Assembly (NCBI GenBank): GCA_021527695.1 | Contig: JAKFAO010000002.1 | Span: 1,178,501-1,242,500 of the forward strand | Length of the DNA: 64,000 nt | DNA from: Naematelia aurantialba | Lineage: Eukaryota; Basidiomycota; Tremellomycetes; Tremellales; Naemateliaceae | Direction: 5' to 3' | Shown: in pieces, positions 1 to 11,537 of the stretch | Layout of the letters: each line of letters starts with the position of its first letter | Numbering within the stretch: position 1 is the first letter of the stretch | The notes under the pieces: generated by a model | Told to the model about the DNA's origin: nothing | What the model saw: the letters and a program-made list of their open reading frames with translations, nothing else | Databases searched by the model: none | Position numbers and translations under genes: made by a program

Positions 1-40
1 TCTTGTACACCGCGGAATCTTGGGCAGAGCCATCCGGAGC

Positions 41-3000
41 ATGCACTCCCGAAACTCGTACAACTCAGCTTCTGGATCCACCCACGGGCAGGACGTAAGG
101 CCCAATTTCAATGGTAACCGAGATGCCCGTGAGTCGCGGACAGCTGTCCATCGAGCCTTCCGCGCGGTCAGCTAACGTTGCCCAGGTGCTTGTGTAAGTC
201 TCCTCGGCCCGAGGCGGGGCCGTCCTTGCACACATTCTTGCTCATGCTCGTAGGATATGTGCAGGCGCATGAAGATACGTTGTTTGGGGAAGGAGGATCC
301 CCCCTGTCATCGATGTCGAGCTATGAACCTGTCCTGCACCTTTCAGGAAACAAAGCGGCCCAAGACCGAAGCGCAGAATGACGAGTAAGGCGACCTACTA
401 CGATGACATGCAGTGTACTAACTCGATACCAGCACACGCATATCCCATATGGAGGATGAAATCGAGACGCTCAAGACTGACCTGGAAGCGCTCATGGCAT
501 GGCAGGAGACGGCAGCCAAGACGCTGTCCCACTTGTCAGGCAGTGGACCGACAGTCCTTGACCGTGAGGCTGTCCGCTAATTCCCCTGTTCCGTCGCCTT
601 CTGCATCTAGACCGTTCCGTCTAATGTCGGCATCTATCATGCCGGAATCTGCTTACCCCTTGACCACAGGCAAGCCTCATCTCGAGGTCCGCCCTCCCTT
701 GGTGCACGCCCACTCGAGCTACACGCTAGCCGCGGCGTCGATTTCTCGAGATCGATCCGAGAGCTATGATCCAGAACATATCCCTCTCATTGAAGGCATG
801 ATAACCGAACAGGAAACAGCTCGTCTGGTTGAAGATGGGTACTCCCCGCCGCACTCTAGACGTATACAAGAGTCGGACATACGGGGTCGAAAACGGAGCG
901 CACCAGACGATGTCCACTCCCCGATGGCTAGGCAACGGAGACGATCACAGTCTCCTGTAGTAATCGACAGATCAACGCCGAAAGGCATGGAGATGAAGTA
1001 TCAGGATCCGGTCACTATGGGCTTGTGCTCGGAATCCGACGCCAGGCGGTTGTTCGACGAGTATGTCTGTCTTGCCACGGTGGCACTAAAGCTGATCATG
1101 GTAGCTTCTTCGTGCACTCGCACTCATCTATTCCCGTTTATGACCCAGCAATCGATACATGGGACAGGTGAGCGCTGATTCTGACAATGCCGATGCGCTA
1201 GTCGAAACCACGAGAGGGCGATGCCCCACTACCAAATTCATCGCCCCTCTTCCCATTCGTGGGGACGTAATGGAGCTCACACGTGCAGCCTTCGTGCAAG
1301 ATCGCCCTTTTCCATTACGGTCATCATGTTTGTTGGGAAGAAAATACAGGATTCAGGAGGTACATCTTGTCTTTCCCCAATCATAGACACAGCTCATCCT
1401 CCAACAGGGCCTGTCAGCGATCTGCAGCGGAAATGTAGAGAGCAGGCAGAGCGAATTGGCAAGTCGAAGTGATCCAACGTCAGCTCCGGCTAATGGGGCC
1501 AGGCAAGGAAACCTTATTCTCGCCGGTATCTAGCTTGGAGACTCTACAAGCTCTGAGTGAGTGAAGGCGAGGCGCCAGTATGACTGAATCTTTACAGTAA
1601 TCCTTGCCTCTTGGGGAGACACTGGATGGAGACCAGGCTGTGAGTTTGCTGGTGAGACGATGACTTATCATACGAAGGTCACGCAATCAACATGGGGTTC
1701 GTTCCGATACACCGCTCAACTGATGAACAGGATGGACATGGATCTTCCACGATGTTTACCGCGTTTGGCCGGATCCATTACGGATAAAGGATTCGTGGGA
1801 GAGATTGGCGAGAGAGATCGTCGTCTGGTTGCTGGCGCTCGAGTCTGGCTGGCAGTACGTGATACAGCCTCTTAATCGGGAGTCGTGTGGGTACTGACTC
1901 CCCTTTGCTTAGCTCACCAAGATGAAGATTGAGTAAGTCATCGTTATCTGTGAAGGCTGGACCCCATAGGATGGCTTTCAACTACTGTCGGCCCGAGTTG
2001 TTTCCGGACAACAGCGTATTAACTTATGGTCGACGCTTCTTAAAGCATCCCTTGAGCTTGCCAGGCGACAGCCGCCTCGTAGCTGCCATCGAGCTGCACA
2101 GTCTGCGACGTATGTTGATGATCTCGACTGGGAGGCCGCTGATTTGCCAGTGCCGATGCACGATCCATACCATGCTATACCACAGCACAAGCTTTTGACT
2201 TTGCTGCAACCATATAATAAGTCTGTGGATGACTGGGCGGCGTACTGGCATGGGTACTATGGTACGTCGACTCCGAATGCCATGGGGCCTGATGGGTATG
2301 CAGATTCGATCGGAAGAGGGGAAGACGACTCGCTGCGGAAACTCAGTAAGTCGACTGCACCGCGATGTTCTCGGCTAATCCTGGCAGTCACTATTCAGCT
2401 ATGCTATGCGATGTGAGGCGTAATCTGCGTCGTCATGATAACCGAGAGCTAATGCTTCCAGGGTGATATCCAATGTGCCGGTGATTCAAGATGTCCGAAA
2501 CAGACGGGATGTAGAAAAGCTCTCACATGCAAGGAAAGAGTGCTTGGTCCGAGCGCTACGAGGTGCGGGGCGGATCGTGCATTTATTCGCAAATGATCGT
2601 GATGTGAGTGATCACTGGCCGTTTCAAGGGTAGTCAGACTGATCTATCGTAGGGCGATGAGTTGAGGCATGGTGAGCACCATATTGTGTCGTTATTTGCC
2701 TGCTAAATCCTCGGCTAGCCAACAACTTTGCGCGTGGGTCCCTTCACACCCCCTCCTGGTTGCACCTAACGATCCTAGATATTGTTCTGGCCTTTGCCGC
2801 TCGGTCTCTATTGTTTCTTGCGAGTCTTCTACCTGACATGGTGGATCTTAGACAGACTGGTCGTGACGTCAAGAAGCTGGCGTATATGCTTGGTCATTGT
2901 GAGTGCACACTGGGAGGGGTCAACTGATAAATTAGTCCCAGGTTATCAGTTTGCAAATCAGCTGCACGAGGCTGTGGACCGAGCACGTGCAGACGCGATT

Positions 3001-3432
3001 CTACCGCCAGCATCACGCATCACGTCGCCAAGCAGGCTCAACATATCATTACCTGCGTCTGGCAGTTCCAGCATGGGTCCGCCGGGTTCAAACGTGTCGC
3101 ACGAGCAACAGCCGTTTTCACTTGACATGTTCAACTTTGATCTGCCTGCAGACCTGGACGTACCGTCGGTACCGTCGAATCTCTCGGAACCGAGCACCCA
3201 GCTGGTAAGTTTGGACACCATGGCACGAACTTCAATGACCCGTTGTAAGCTGTTCGACCAATCATGGCTGGATGGATCTGTGCCAGGCGCACCATTATGG
3301 TACGAGATGCCTCAAATGGGTGAGTCGGTCGCGTTAGCGGGTTGAGCCAAGCTGATTTGGTCAGATTCTGTTCCAAACGCTGGAACGGAGCCAGCGGTGG
3401 ACCCATTTTGGGATGGCCTGTTCCGCAACTAG
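41..3432 (+). CDS. Zn(2)Cys6 fungal-type transcription factor (5' end may lie outside the window)
   Basis: Nuclear DNA-binding regulator of the Gal4-type zinc-cluster family; its target genes are unknown. After splicing, the N-terminus holds six cysteines spaced CX2CX6CX7CX2CX6C (CDMC, then RRMKIRC, then PCHRC, then MNLSC). A basic linker (KRPKTEAQ) and a short predicted coiled coil (MEDEIETLKTDLEAL) follow. The middle homology region is recognisable from RRLFDDFF..SIPVYDP (about 1036-1167), ETLFSPVSSLETLQAL (about 1510-1557) and MDMDLPRCLPRL (1729-1769). The C-terminal third is Ser/Pro-rich. The reading frame stays open from base 2, so the first Met at 41 may not be the true start. At least a dozen short introns are needed. 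The first cysteine comes from an apparent 8-nt exon at 186-193, flanked by introns 129-185 and 194-253. The stop is at 3430-3432. The family call is firm; many internal exon borders are approximate. Confidence 0.82.
186..193 (+). other. 8-nt microexon in the zinc-cluster gene
   Basis: Eight bases (gtgcttgt) lie between an upstream intron 129-185 (gtgagt ... gctaac ... cccag) and a downstream intron 194-253 (gtaagt ... ctcgtag). Joined to the last base of the first exon they encode Arg-Ala-Cys. This is the exact first cysteine needed for the CX2CX6C zinc cluster read at 254-284. Skipping the exon changes the frame of the first exon and loses the cysteine. This is inferred from signals and motif completeness, not from transcripts. 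Confidence 0.65.
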
Positions 3433-3787
3433 ATCACGAGCGGCGATGAAGCATGCATTCCAGTCGTTGTTCATTGTTTCATCGGGGACTTGGTCTCGGT
3501 ATCCGCTGCCTGAGGTCGCCTTTTTGAAATCCCACCTTTGAGGTGACTTTTGGCTATCGTCGATTCTCACACGCGGTCTTGCTGGCACCATCCGTACTCG
3601 TTGCGCATGCCTGTTACAGTTTTGAATCTTCACGAGCCATCGGACAAGCCCGCGTAGCGTTTGCAGACTTTGCTCGTTCGTGCAGGTGGAGGCATGCTAG
3701 GCTGCAGTTACACATACCTGACTATTCATAAAGTCTCGTTCAACTCTGACTATCAACCTCGACGTGTGTGAAAGACGCGTGTGAACA
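3433..3787. other. Intergenic region between the zinc-cluster gene and HRI1
   Basis: About 355 bases with no supportable coding exon on either strand. It must hold the 3' end of the regulator gene and the HRI1 promoter. No distinctive motif was seen. Confidence 0.5.
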
Positions 3788-4570
3788 ATGGCGGCAGTAC
3801 GCGCCTCGAAGCGCATCTCCATCGCATGGTCCGGAGCAGCGGCATATGAAGACACCGACACCGTGGTGTTGACAATCAACGGGTACTCGCTCGATCTGCG
3901 GGTCTATGCGACTGGGGCACAACAGGGACAGCTGGAGTGGAGCACCATGTCACGCGTGGTCGAAGTCGAAGGGTCTACACAAGGCGTGTTCTCCCAGCCC
4001 ATGTAGATCGTCCTTCACTTGCTGTCCCTCTGGGATGGTCGGGCGAAACGAGGTGAATGCTTGGCTTACAGAGGGGCTGTAGAGAAACCCATATTGAAAT
4101 GGGACCCTATCATCAATTCACGCGAATCGGCAGACATGGACGACCAGGGCTCGTTCACGACACTTGAGAACGGCGACGTGCAGGAAGAAGGGATCATGGA
4201 GAATCCCGCATCCCAAACAGTGGAGGCGTACGTTGAGATCTGGCGCAGGCTGTATAATCCAGTTGGAGCACCCTATTGTGTGCTTGAGAGGGTTGACACG
4301 GAGAAGGAAGGCATGGGAACATTCATCGGTCGTGTGGGCAGCCGAGCGCTGGGGTTAGGCAGAGACCAGCGGGGATACATGGCGTGGAGGGACGAATTGG
4401 GGGACGGTGGGCTCTGGAATAGGGTATATGAGCTGGGTGGTGAGAATGGGAGCCAGGTCGGGGAAGAGATACCCCGGCTGCCTGTAGAGATGCCGAGGTG
4501 GAAGCAGGGCGAGACGGTCTCGCTGGGATCCCACCAGTGGATCGTGCTGTCCGCAGGACAACTGCCGTAG
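3788..4570 (+). CDS. HRI1: HRI1-family protein
   Basis: Homologue of yeast Hri1, a conserved fungal protein named for interaction with casein kinase Hrr25 and of poorly defined function. There are two exons: 3788-4002, an intron 4003-4071 (gtagat ... cttacag) and 4072-4570. The product is about 237 residues, close to the family's usual size. Family signatures are a first strand-rich half (SIAWSG, VVLTINGYSLDLRV), a Trp-containing stretch preceding INSR, and the strongly conserved LENGDVQEEGIMENP followed by YVEIWRRL. Next come IGRVGSRALGLGRD and a Trp-rich C-terminus ending in HQWIVLSAG. The two exons share a frame and the intron carries an in-frame stop, so splicing is required. There is no signal peptide or membrane segment. 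The donor gtagat is unusual but the join restores a continuous family match. Confidence 0.85.
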
Positions 4571-4880
4571 TCTTATCATCCTAGATGAATGCATCATCAA
4601 CCAAGATGCTCATCATCCTTGTCTCTCCACCATTGCATAGACAGTCCTGTACCACCCTTGCATGTATCTAGTCGATGGACCGCTGTGGATGTCATTATTT
4701 GTAGTTTATGCCCCGGGTCATTTACACCCCGCTTGGAAGATCTCTCTGGTCGGCAACTTTATCCGCTAACACACCAGCTAAGACTTTGTGACTCTTGGAG
4801 CTGTTCCCAGTACTTGTATTTCCTGCAAATAGACCAACTCAGTCGCTCGGTCTTCCGCCTCTTGTTCAACCCGCCCCGCG
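4571..4880. promoter_or_regulatory. Promoter region of agmatinase-type gene 1
   Basis: 310 non-coding bases lead into the ureohydrolase start at 4881. Two GATA-type cores occur on the minus strand: GATAAG (read as TTATC at 4573-4577) and GATAAA (TTATC at 4759-4763). GATAAG sites are the usual targets of fungal nitrogen-catabolite regulators. The first site is close to the HRI1 stop and could be coincidental. Confidence 0.3.
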
Positions 4881-6660
4881 ATGCGCTCCAAGGTTGTTCT
4901 ATTGACGCTCGCGCTGGTCACAGAGGTATTGGCTGTCTCGGACCCGTGGACGACGGAATTCGGCGAGCAGCCAGACCTGGCCTTTTCGGGCTTCACCACC
5001 TTTGCACACCTGCCTGGCCAAAAGTGTCTGGACCATCCAGGCAGCGGGGTGGACATTGCTGTCCTCGGGGTGCCTTTTGATTCGGCCGTGTCTTTCAGGC
5101 CCGGTACGTCTTGCGACTCTAGCATACAGAGCAAAATGCCAACCCATGTATCACAATCTCGACTGACATGGTTAGGTGCCCGTTTTGGCCCGTACGGTCT
5201 TCGCAGCGGTACGTCTTGGATCATGCGGCGACAGCGTTTCTTACCCGTCCAGGCTCCCGGAGGCAACGACACGAGCGAGCATGGGGACAACCTCTGCAGA
5301 TCAACCCGTATGGAAGCGGTCTGGACGTGGTGAGTCCCACCGGTCTAGCTCATCTCCACCCAAGATCGATGAATGTAATGTCGCAGGTTCTGGCTGATGC
5401 AAAAGACAGATGGACTGCGGAGACATTCCTGTCACTCCGTTTGATCCTGCAACTGCAGTGAGGCAAATCAATGCCGCGTATCGATCTATCCTTGCTAGAC
5501 CGGTGCTCAACCCGATAAAGATGGAGTCTCTTGGCATGCAGCGCGGCCTGGACGGCGAGTTTCATCCGCGCGTAGTCGCGCTCGGCGGCGATCATACTAT
5601 CGTGAGTAGCTTTGGGGCCTCCTCACATCGGAGTAAGCGCACAACTGGTTGCTGGTTGCCTTCAGATCACACCTCGAGAGCACTTGTTCCACGCACAACC
5701 ATCCCTTGATTATCCAGCGCTGGCGATAGCTGCGTGAGAATTTCTGATCATGCGCAGGTCCTGCCAATTCTCGACGCCTTGCACTCGGTATACGGGCCTG
5801 TCTCGGTCCTGCATTTTGACGCCCACATCGATACCTGGAACCCGAAGCGGTACTCTGGCTCTGTCAGCCTGCAGAGTGAGCTGAATCACGGCACCTTCTT
5901 CTGGCACGCGTACGAGCAAGGCTTCATCAAGGGAAACTCGTCCATTCATGCTGGTATTCGGACGAGGTTTTCAGTGAGTCGTCTTTGTGGGCGCCATCAG
6001 CTTGGCGCCGTTTCTATCGAACACACTATGGACGCTGCTGATAATCGACTCATCAGGGGCCTGAAGACCTCGAGGACGATGTCACGGCGGGCTTTGATCT
6101 GATTCACACATTCGACATTGATGACCACGGCGTCGACTGGATCGCTTCCAAGATCAAAGGCCGGGTAGGCTTCAATCCCGTTGTCATCAGTCTCGACGTC
6201 GACGTCATGGATCCCAGCTACGTGCCTGCAAGTGAGTCAGCCTCTTGCATCAGATCGCCAACTCCCACGCCTGCAGGACTGCACCTTCGCCTGAGCTGGA
6301 AAGCTGATTGTCTGTCCTAAATAGCTGGTACGCCAGAGAGCGGCGGGTGGACATCTCGGGAGCTGAGGAGGATTATCCACTCGCTTGTCGGACTGAATAT
6401 TGTCGGCGTCGACGTGGTCGAGCTCGCACCGGCTTACGACACAAATGGTTAGCTCCAGTGTCACACAAGGCGAAATGTAAAGGCTGACCACATATGCAGC
6501 GGAGATCTCGGCGATTGCTGCCGCTGATATGATATTCGATTTCATGTCGCTCTTGGCTTTGGGTGTTGATAGACCAAAGAGTCCGAGGAGTCCAGACAAG
6601 GCAGGACCCGAGGTGGACACGGAGCAGGAACTGTTGAGACGAACAGTAGACGAGCTCTAA
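4881..6660 (+). CDS. Secreted agmatinase-type ureohydrolase (copy 1)
   Basis: Arginase/agmatinase superfamily enzyme. It is expected to hydrolyse agmatine or a related guanidino compound to an amine and urea at a dinuclear Mn site. A hydrophobic N-terminus ([17 protein letters not shown]) looks like a signal peptide, so the enzyme probably enters the secretory pathway. Family motifs in order: [40 protein letters not shown] (metal His), [11 protein letters not shown] (metal ligands D-x-H-x-D), [24 protein letters not shown] (D-x-D ligands) and [12 protein letters not shown]. All ligand positions appear present. The C-terminus is an acidic tail ending RRTVDEL with a stop at 6658-6660. Introns include 5602-5757, whose removal joins GGDHTI directly to [14 protein letters not shown]. 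Specificity (agmatine or another guanidine) cannot be settled from motifs. A second copy lies at 38186-39890. Confidence 0.85.
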
Positions 6661-7231
6661 ATCTTTGCACTGGGAGAATTCATGCACATTTTGTCAGCCG
6701 ACCGGTCACATTGATATTTCGAACTCATGGGGATTAACAAGCCTCGGTAGCCAAGCAGAGGATCAGTCCACTCACATTGCATAATACAAGTGTTCGTTTG
6801 GACGGACAATCATACGGAAATATAAACTTCCACTCGTTAACATTATTTGAGAGACAACTGCCAATACGATTCGCTGACACGCCACTCGTACTCGTTTCTT
6901 ACTTTATCTCCCGGCGGCCGCTTTCTTGGCGCTTCCGGGCCTCTGAGCATGCGAGTAATGCTCATGATGGCCGGGGAAAGACCGACCGCAACAGCATCTA
7001 TCTCGCACAGTGTAAGAGGCAAAGGCGTCTGGATTCGCCACTCATCCAATTTGCAACTGGCAACACCCAGTCCATATCAGCCTGCTCCGAGCAAGCCTCT
7101 CTGCGACAGCATACCCTCTCCGACCTTGGGTGCCAGAGATGTAGTCCTTGCGCGTTCATCCGTGCACCCGTGGCCCGCGAGCTCCTTTCGTAGTGAGAAC
7201 GGGGAAGCAGCGCATTAACGGAGACCCTTCG
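6661..7231. other. Intergenic region without a supportable gene
   Basis: About 570 bases. Both strands have open frames of 60-140 codons around 6777-7218, but none shows a family motif, a sensible start or a splice pattern. They overlap each other in different frames, as random open frames do. The region probably holds the ureohydrolase 3' end and the promoter of the next small gene. Confidence 0.45.
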
Positions 7232-7552
7232 ATGACCATCAGCCCAGAGCAAGTACTGTCTTTTTGGAAGCTGGCCTGTGCCATCTAGTTCATTAGAATT
7301 CAGAACCGCATCAACAAAGCATTCAGCGTCTTGAGTGATGTGCTACCATTGCTCCCTCGCCGTGCTTCGCGTGCTCGATTTTGGATGGGCTTTGTCTATA
7401 TCCAGACGAATCAGCAGTGTAATTTCATGTGAGCGTTCCACAATGCATACCCCTCTTCCCACTATGATGATATTGAAACCCTCCTTTCTCTCTTCAGGCA
7501 TGCCACCGAGTCGCTGGACTGTCGTCAGATCAAGAAGAATTCACTCGAATAG
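7232..7552 (+). CDS. Small three-exon protein, not recognised
   Basis: Candidate small gene encoding about 71 residues. Exon 1 is 7232-7252 (MTISPEQ). A 36-nt intron 7253-7288 (gtactg ... catctag) follows, then exon 2 7289-7428, intron 7429-7497 (gtgagc ... ctcttcag) and exon 3 7498-7552 with stop tag. Both introns are needed to keep a frame; intron 1 carries a stop. The product is basic and mixed helical (FIRIQNRINKAFSVLSDVL, then PRRASRARFWMGF, ending DCRQIKKNSLE), with no signal peptide or clear membrane span. It sits 223 bases before ARP3 on the same strand. I do not recognise the family and assign no function. Splice signals are good, but such a short product could be fortuitous. Confidence 0.4.
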
Positions 7553-7775
7553 ACCCTAGACGCAGCGACAGATGCCTCCAACGCTTGTTCTGAAAATTAT
7601 CAGGCTGACGGGTGAGCCTGATAAACTGACGCCCCTTGCCTGCCATGCGTCACCGCATCTTCCTAGTAGACCTCCCTCTCTTTGCTTCTCCTTCTTCCTG
7701 TCTCTCGACGGGTTTCTGATTCTCTCATTGCTATTCCAGAGATCCCTGGGCTGCCAGTGAGACCACATTGTCAGG

Positions 7776-9671
7776 ATGTCCAGGCTGCCACCCTTGGTCA
7801 TCGACAATGGTACGGGATACACAAAGATGGGGTGCGTTATGCAGCTCCGCCGTCCATCTAGCATGGGTTTGCTGCTTCGCAGCAGTACCTCACCATTGCA
7901 TGCGGCTTTCTCGCTGGAGACCAAAACTTGCCAATTCATGCCATTTATGGTGGCTGCGGGGGATGACAGAACGCTGACACTCGTTTCCAGCTTCGCCGGT
8001 AACTCGGAGCCTTCATTCGTCTTCCCTACTGTCATAGCAACACATCAGACCGCCTCTTCAGCATCATCGAACCCCACGACTGCATCTGCCGGTGGGCGTG
8101 CTCCACCTCCCGTCGCCAACAAACCCGGACATCTGGCGAGCAAACGCGGAATCGAGGATCTCGACTTCTTCATTGGAGATGAAGCTGTAGCCAATTCAAA
8201 GTGGATCAACATTTCTGTCTAGGAGTGATAGGCATGCTAATCCCTCCCAGAACGTACAACCTACACTACCCGATCAGACATGGGATGATAGAGAACTGGG
8301 ATCATATGGAGCGCTTCTGGGAACAGTCGATCTTTAAATACCTTCGTGCGGAACCCGAGGACCACTATGTCTGCCTAGTGAGTGCTCCTGCCATGTCACA
8401 CGCGGACACATCTGACCCGACATCAGACGGAACCACCTCTTAACCCCCCGGAGAATCGCGAAAACACCGCCGAGATTATGTTTGAATCTTTCAACGTCCA
8501 AGGCTTGTAGGTCCAATCCTGTTCACGCCTGTTTCGGCTGACGCTGGGAGGTATATTGCGGTTCAGGCTGTCTTGGCACTTGCGGCTTCGTGGACCTCGA
8601 GCAAAGTCTCCGAGCGGACACTGACAGGTGTGGTCATTGATTCTGGAGACGGTGTCACGCGTGAGTTGCACCCACTCTTTGTATACCTGCTAATCTACTT
8701 CCCATATAGATACTATCCCAGTCGTACGTTGCCTTGTCAAGTGTGTGTAGCAGTAAAATGACCTCGGAAGGCGGAAGGGTATGTTATAGGGTCGTCGATC
8801 AAGCACATCCCAATTGCCGGTCGCGATATCACCTATTTCGTGCAGCAACTGCTGCGAGACCGAGGCGAGAGCACAGCAATCCCTCCAGAAGATCAACTTA
8901 GGGTGTGCGTATATCTTTCTTTCGCTGTCCACACATGTTCTCAGACTGATGGTGGCTCTCTAGCGCTGAGAAGATCAAAGAGGACTACACCTACGTCTGC
9001 CAGGATATCGTCAAGGAATTCAAGAAGTATGATGCCGACCCTTACAAGTACTTTGCGCGGTTCTCGGGCGAACACAGTGTTACCGGTCGGGTGAGCGCTT
9101 CTTGGGTCATATCCGTCAGCGTACGTCGCTGATACTATCAGAAATACGACCTCGATGTAGGCTATGAGCGTTTCCTGGCCCCCGAAATCTTCTTCAACCC
9201 CGAAATCTACTCCTCCGACTTCCTGACGCCACTACCAGAAGTCGTCGACACCGTTATTCAAACCTCACCCATCGATGTGCGCCGCGGGCTATATCGCAAC
9301 ATTGTGCTCAGTGGAGGTTCTACCATGTTCAAAGACTTTGGCAAGCGCTTGCAGCGTGATGTGAAAGCCCTTGTCGACGGCCGGATCGCTGGCAGCGAGA
9401 CGCGCAGTGGGGGTCATATGAGGAGTACCGGAGTTGAAGTGAATGTGATTTCGCACAAGAGGCAGCGGTATGCTGTGTGGTACGGGGGCAGCTTGATGGC
9501 GTCTACAGTACGTCTGATTGGCGATTATGGTCTTGCCGTGCAAAACGCTGCTTCACGAGCTGATGCGACTGCCTACAGCCCGAATTCTACAATGTGTCTC
9601 ACTCTCGTGTGGATTATGAGGAATACGGCCCGAGTCTTGTCAGGCGATTCTCGGTGTTTGGCAATCTCTAG
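7776..9671 (+). CDS. ARP3: Actin-related protein 3 (Arp2/3 complex)
   Basis: Arp3 is one of the two actin-like subunits of the Arp2/3 complex, which nucleates branched actin at endocytic patches. The N-terminus ([15 protein letters not shown] joined to [12 protein letters not shown]) is the phosphate-1 loop of the actin fold. Further signatures are [52 protein letters not shown] (phosphate-2), the Arp3-typical [34 protein letters not shown] and [10 protein letters not shown]. The C-terminus [14 protein letters not shown] is diagnostic of Arp3 rather than actin or Arp2. Introns read: 7832-7990, 8201-8250, 8378-8426, 8507-8550, two short ones near 8660-8780, one near 8906-8964, one after 9090 and one near 9509-9577. 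A Ser/Ala/Pro-rich insert near residues 35-70 (about 8040-8140) is longer than in animal Arp3. Confidence 0.93.
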
Positions 9672-9849
9672 ACGTGCTCAGTAGGATAGAAGCCGAATTT
9701 GGTCTGCCAGCAAAAGATTGTATGGGATGAAGGGATGGAATCTCTGTCTCTTGCTTGGCGCTCATCCGTCACGTGATTGCTGTTGGGATCAACGTTGGTG
9801 AACGTTGTCATGTTGGTGACAGTGTGGATGCACATTGGATCACGTTGAC

Positions 9850-11319
9850 ATGTCGTCCATGGACGCATTACCGGGGGTAGTCCCCGCGACGCCGACGAGG
9901 ACTCGGCCTGAACGAGAGTCTTTTGCCTCTCCGACGGACATCAAGCCCAAGACGCCCACCGCGCGACGCATGTCCATGTCGTCTACGTCGCAGAGCGCGG
10001 TGCTTGTCCCGCGATCCATCTTGGACCGAATCCTAGACTGGCCACAAGCTGTCTTGGCGGGCTTGATCACCCTCACCACCGCGTATGTGCCGTGTCGGCT
10101 GCCTATGCTGGCTGTGGTCGTTGCTGATGATTGGCTTGCCTGAAGATCCGGGATAGCCTACTCGCTTGTCCACTCGACGTCTCTGGACACATCCCTTGCC
10201 TCCCACGTCTCTGCTCCCGAACGCTCTGCGCTCTTCGCCCGCAAGTCCAACCTGGTCAATCAGTACTTTGTGAAACTCTGCTGGGGCTGGACATGCCTCG
10301 TCTACCTCGTCCACCTCTTCACTGCCCCCTCGTCTTTGCCCTCGACGGCGTCGCACCGCAGTGCGTCGCGGACCGAACGGCGGCGCTCCCGACTCGCCGC
10401 GCTGGTCCTGGCCACCGCAATATGGTACGCCTTTACCTCGTGGTGCTTTGGTGCGGGCGTGGGCGACCGCATCATCGCGCTCTCTGGCGGCGACTGTGCC
10501 GTCCCGCTCCCCGACAGGTGGAACCTTGATCTCGACGAGCTGGCCAGACTGTTCCCGGACCTGCCGCCCACCTTGGCGCGCGAGAAGCACGGCGACCATC
10601 TGTACCTCCCCCTCCCCCACGCCTTCTGCCACTCGGGCACACCGCTCACGCCCACCTCACATCCGGATCTCTTCGCCCTCCTGTCCAGCGCATCGCCGTC
10701 TGCCTCTGCCGGACGCAGCGCCGACGCACTCCACCCTACCGCGTCACACCCCGACCTCGTCCTCCTTCGCCCACGGTGGCACCGCGGTTTCGACGTCTCC
10801 GGCCATACGTTCCTCCTCACCATGTCCGCGCTCCTGCTGGCCCGCGAACTGGCGCCCTCATGGCGCGCGTGGGCAAAATCGACACCTTCCACCACCGCCT
10901 CCCCTCCCATAGCAGCCGCATGGCGGACCCTATCCCACCGTGCCGCCGCAGTCATAGGCACTGCACTCGTAGCACTCTGGGCGTGGATGTTACTCATGAC
11001 AGCCATATATTTCCATCACCCCCCCGAGAAGATCTCGGGGCTAGGTACGTCGCCCACTCTGCGCCTTGCTCGCGTGCAACCTCGCCGTGGTGCACCACTG
11101 ACGCGTCCAGTCCTCGGTCTCGTGGCAGTCTGGGCCATCAACCTCCTCATCCCGGTAACTCTCTTCTCCTCGCAACCGCCTGACTCAGATACCACGCCAG
11201 ACAGACCGCGCGTCACAGACAACGAGAACGCCGCAAGGAGGGGTCTGGTCGTCGATGATGGCGTGATCGAGGAAGATGAGCACAAGGATGACTCACCGAC
11301 GAGGAAGAAGAATCAGTAG
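9850..11319 (+). CDS. SCS3: SCS3/FIT2-family ER lipid-droplet protein
   Basis: Fat-storage-inducing transmembrane family, an ER integral membrane protein. Family members act as acyl-CoA diphosphatases and are needed for normal lipid-droplet budding and phospholipid homeostasis. The defining motif FDVSGHTFLL (about 10788-10817), which carries one catalytic His, is intact. The second conserved block TAIYFHHPPEKISG (about 10996-11038) supplies the other His. Several hydrophobic segments are visible: around AVLAGLITLTTA, LCWGWTCLVYLVHLF, LAALVLATAIWYAFTSW, FLLTMSALLLA, ALVALWAWMLLMTAIYF and VLGLVAVWAINLLIPVTLF. The N-terminus is Ser/Thr/Pro-rich and the C-terminus ends in a charged tail (EEDEHKDD..RKKNQ). 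One intron, 10083-10145, was read from frame. Starts at 9835 or 9850 are both in frame; 9850 (MSSMDALPG) is preferred for simplicity. G+C content is high across the second exon. Confidence 0.85.
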
Positions 11320-11537
11320 GGGCTACGAGGGATCCGATGGACCACCAGCATGTACATCATTGTGACACTGAGCATCCTCCGCGTGGACGGGGGCCTGCAA
11401 CCAGCATCAATCTAATCAATCCAATGCAACTGCTGAAACCAGGTTCATGGTGACCACAAGGTCAATGCAAGATATGCGTATTATGACATGACCATGCTCC
11501 AAAACAAATCAACCCATGTTCCGTCCATCCGGCGGCT

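Noticed and set aside
4778..5290. 170-codon minus-strand open frame over the first agmatinase exons
   Set aside because: Shadow of the plus-strand coding exons and introns, with no family pattern.
6777..7218. Open frames of 138 and 123 codons on the plus strand between agmatinase and the small gene
   Set aside because: They overlap each other in different frames with random-looking composition and no homology pattern.
10302..11006. Long open frame of 234 codons on the minus strand across the FIT2 gene
   Set aside because: It is antisense to a well-supported family-matched exon with high G+C, where stop codons are rare in all frames. No motif or start context.
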